Below, piece after piece: positions 63,485 to 64,000 of a stretch of 64,000 bases of DNA. How positions within the stretch are numbered: the stretch's first letter is position 1; each line of letters opens with the position of its first letter. The position numbers were made by a program, and so were the translations under genes. Under the pieces are notes generated by a model, which saw nothing but the letters and a program-made list of their open reading frames with translations, ran no database searches and was not told the origin of the DNA. The DNA is from Mycobacterium paraseoulense (GTDB taxonomy: Bacteria; Actinomycetota; Actinomycetes; Mycobacteriales; Mycobacteriaceae): positions 5,828,001 through 5,892,000 of the forward strand of contig NZ_AP022619.1 in NCBI RefSeq assembly GCF_010731655.1, read 5' to 3'.

Positions 63485-64000
63485 TCAGGAGGACGTCCAC
63501 TTCTGTTCGAGACGCCCGTAACGCCAGACCAGCAGAGCCACCGCCCAGGTGACGACGAACGTCCCGACGATGAAATAGCCGACGGCGTTGAGATCGAGCC
63601 CGCCGATCCAGGTCCAGAACGCGCCCCGCCAGCCGAACTGTTCGGCGAACAGGGTGAGGAGTTCGACGCTGCCGATCAGCAGCGCGACCACCACCGACAG
63701 GGCGGTGATGGTGATGTTGTAGTAGATCTTGCGGACCGGGTTGGAAAAGGCCCAGCCGTAGGCGAAGTTCATGAACGAGCCGTCGATGGTGTCCAGCAGG
63801 CACATGCCGGCGGTGAACAGCACGGGCAGGCACAGGATCGCGTACCACGGCAGCCCGGCGGCCGCGCTGGTGCCGGCCAGGACCAGCAGCGCGATCTCGG
63901 TCGCCGTGTCGAAGCCGAGACCGAACAGCACCCCAACGGGGTAGGAGTGCCACGACTTGGTTATCGATTTGGTGAAGCGGCGCAGGAATCGGTTCATCAG
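63485..64000 (-). CDS. nicT: nickel/cobalt permease NicT, C-terminal part
   Basis: The gene runs off the right edge, so only about 172 residues are visible; the Met at 63997 is internal. NiCoT signature motifs GFDTATEIALL and FTAGMCLLDTIDGSFMNFAYGWAF are present, with at least five membrane helices. It imports Ni2+ for the hydrogenase encoded next door. Confidence 0.92.
   Translation of the reverse strand: MMNRFLRRFTKSITKSWHSYPVGVLFGLGFDTATEIALLVLAGTSAAAGLPWYAILCLPVLFTAGMCLLDTIDGSFMNFAYGWAFSNPVRKIYYNITITALSVVVALLIGSVELLTLFAEQFGWRGAFWTWIGGLDLNAVGYFIVGTFVVTWAVALLVWRYGRLEQKWTSS

Noticed and set aside
1..64000. CRISPR arrays, rRNA and tRNA genes
   Set aside because: No regularly spaced repeats and no tRNA- or rRNA-like sequence was recognised while reading; a covariance-model search would be needed to exclude small RNAs.

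Overview
The window is chromosomal DNA from a non-tuberculous Mycobacterium. It is high in G+C, and its core gene order (fdhD, yraN, comM-like, dprA, viuB, xerC, rpsB, tsf, amidase, marR, OmpR-type regulator, pyrH, frr, cdsA, rlmN, mpt53-like, dxr, rip1, ispG, GNAT, penicillin-binding lipoprotein, mapB) follows the M. tuberculosis Rv2899c to Rv2861c neighbourhood. Unlike M. tuberculosis, it also carries a complete high-affinity (group 1h type) [NiFe]-hydrogenase locus at the right end, next to nicT.

Layout. 1-4950: core genes fdhD (partial), yraN, comM, a small membrane protein, dprA and viuB. 4951-17039: a 12.1 kb accessory block bracketed by 1.24 kb near-identical direct repeats (3709-4950 and 17040-18280, three differences) holding the 3' end of dprA, viuB and the first 28 bases of a lactate-monooxygenase-like gene. 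The block contains unfamiliar small genes (5370-9664), two diverged relics of comM (about 9770-10081 and 15926-16028), a second intact copy of the small membrane protein and a decayed dprA. Between the comM relics lies the most novel part: a 67-residue peptide with a Cys-containing tail, two different radical SAM proteins, a C39-like cysteine peptidase and an alpha/beta hydrolase. This looks like an undescribed RiPP (ribosomally made, modified peptide) pathway with its own promoter.

18253-48187: conserved housekeeping genes. They cover lactate monooxygenase, XerC, an M23 peptidase, translation factors, amidase, a MarR regulator with an obvious operator, a DUF2795 protein, a broken SDR gene, an MPT63-like secreted protein, an acyltransferase, UMP kinase, ribosome recycling factor, phosphatidate cytidylyltransferase, RlmN, redox proteins, isoprenoid enzymes Dxr and IspG with the site-2 protease Rip1 between them, a penicillin-binding lipoprotein, MapB, CobQ, a glutamine amidotransferase and an AlkP-superfamily enzyme.

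47477-64000, all on the minus strand: hydrogenase small and large subunits; an NifU/Rieske-like fusion; hydrogenase-linked proteins of unknown role (DUF5947, DUF6084, a 441-residue protein, a 39-residue membrane peptide, a DUF6390 protein); maturation proteins HypA, B, D, E and F; two HypC proteins plus a SIS-HypC fusion; a stand-alone SIS protein; the large-subunit endopeptidase; and a nickel transporter. Most neighbours overlap by four bases, so they are probably translated as coupled units. Together they import nickel, build and insert the NiFe(CN)2CO centre, trim the large subunit and feed electrons from trace H2 to the respiratory chain.

All assignments come from reading motifs and gene order. 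Family names are from memory, and no database search was run.
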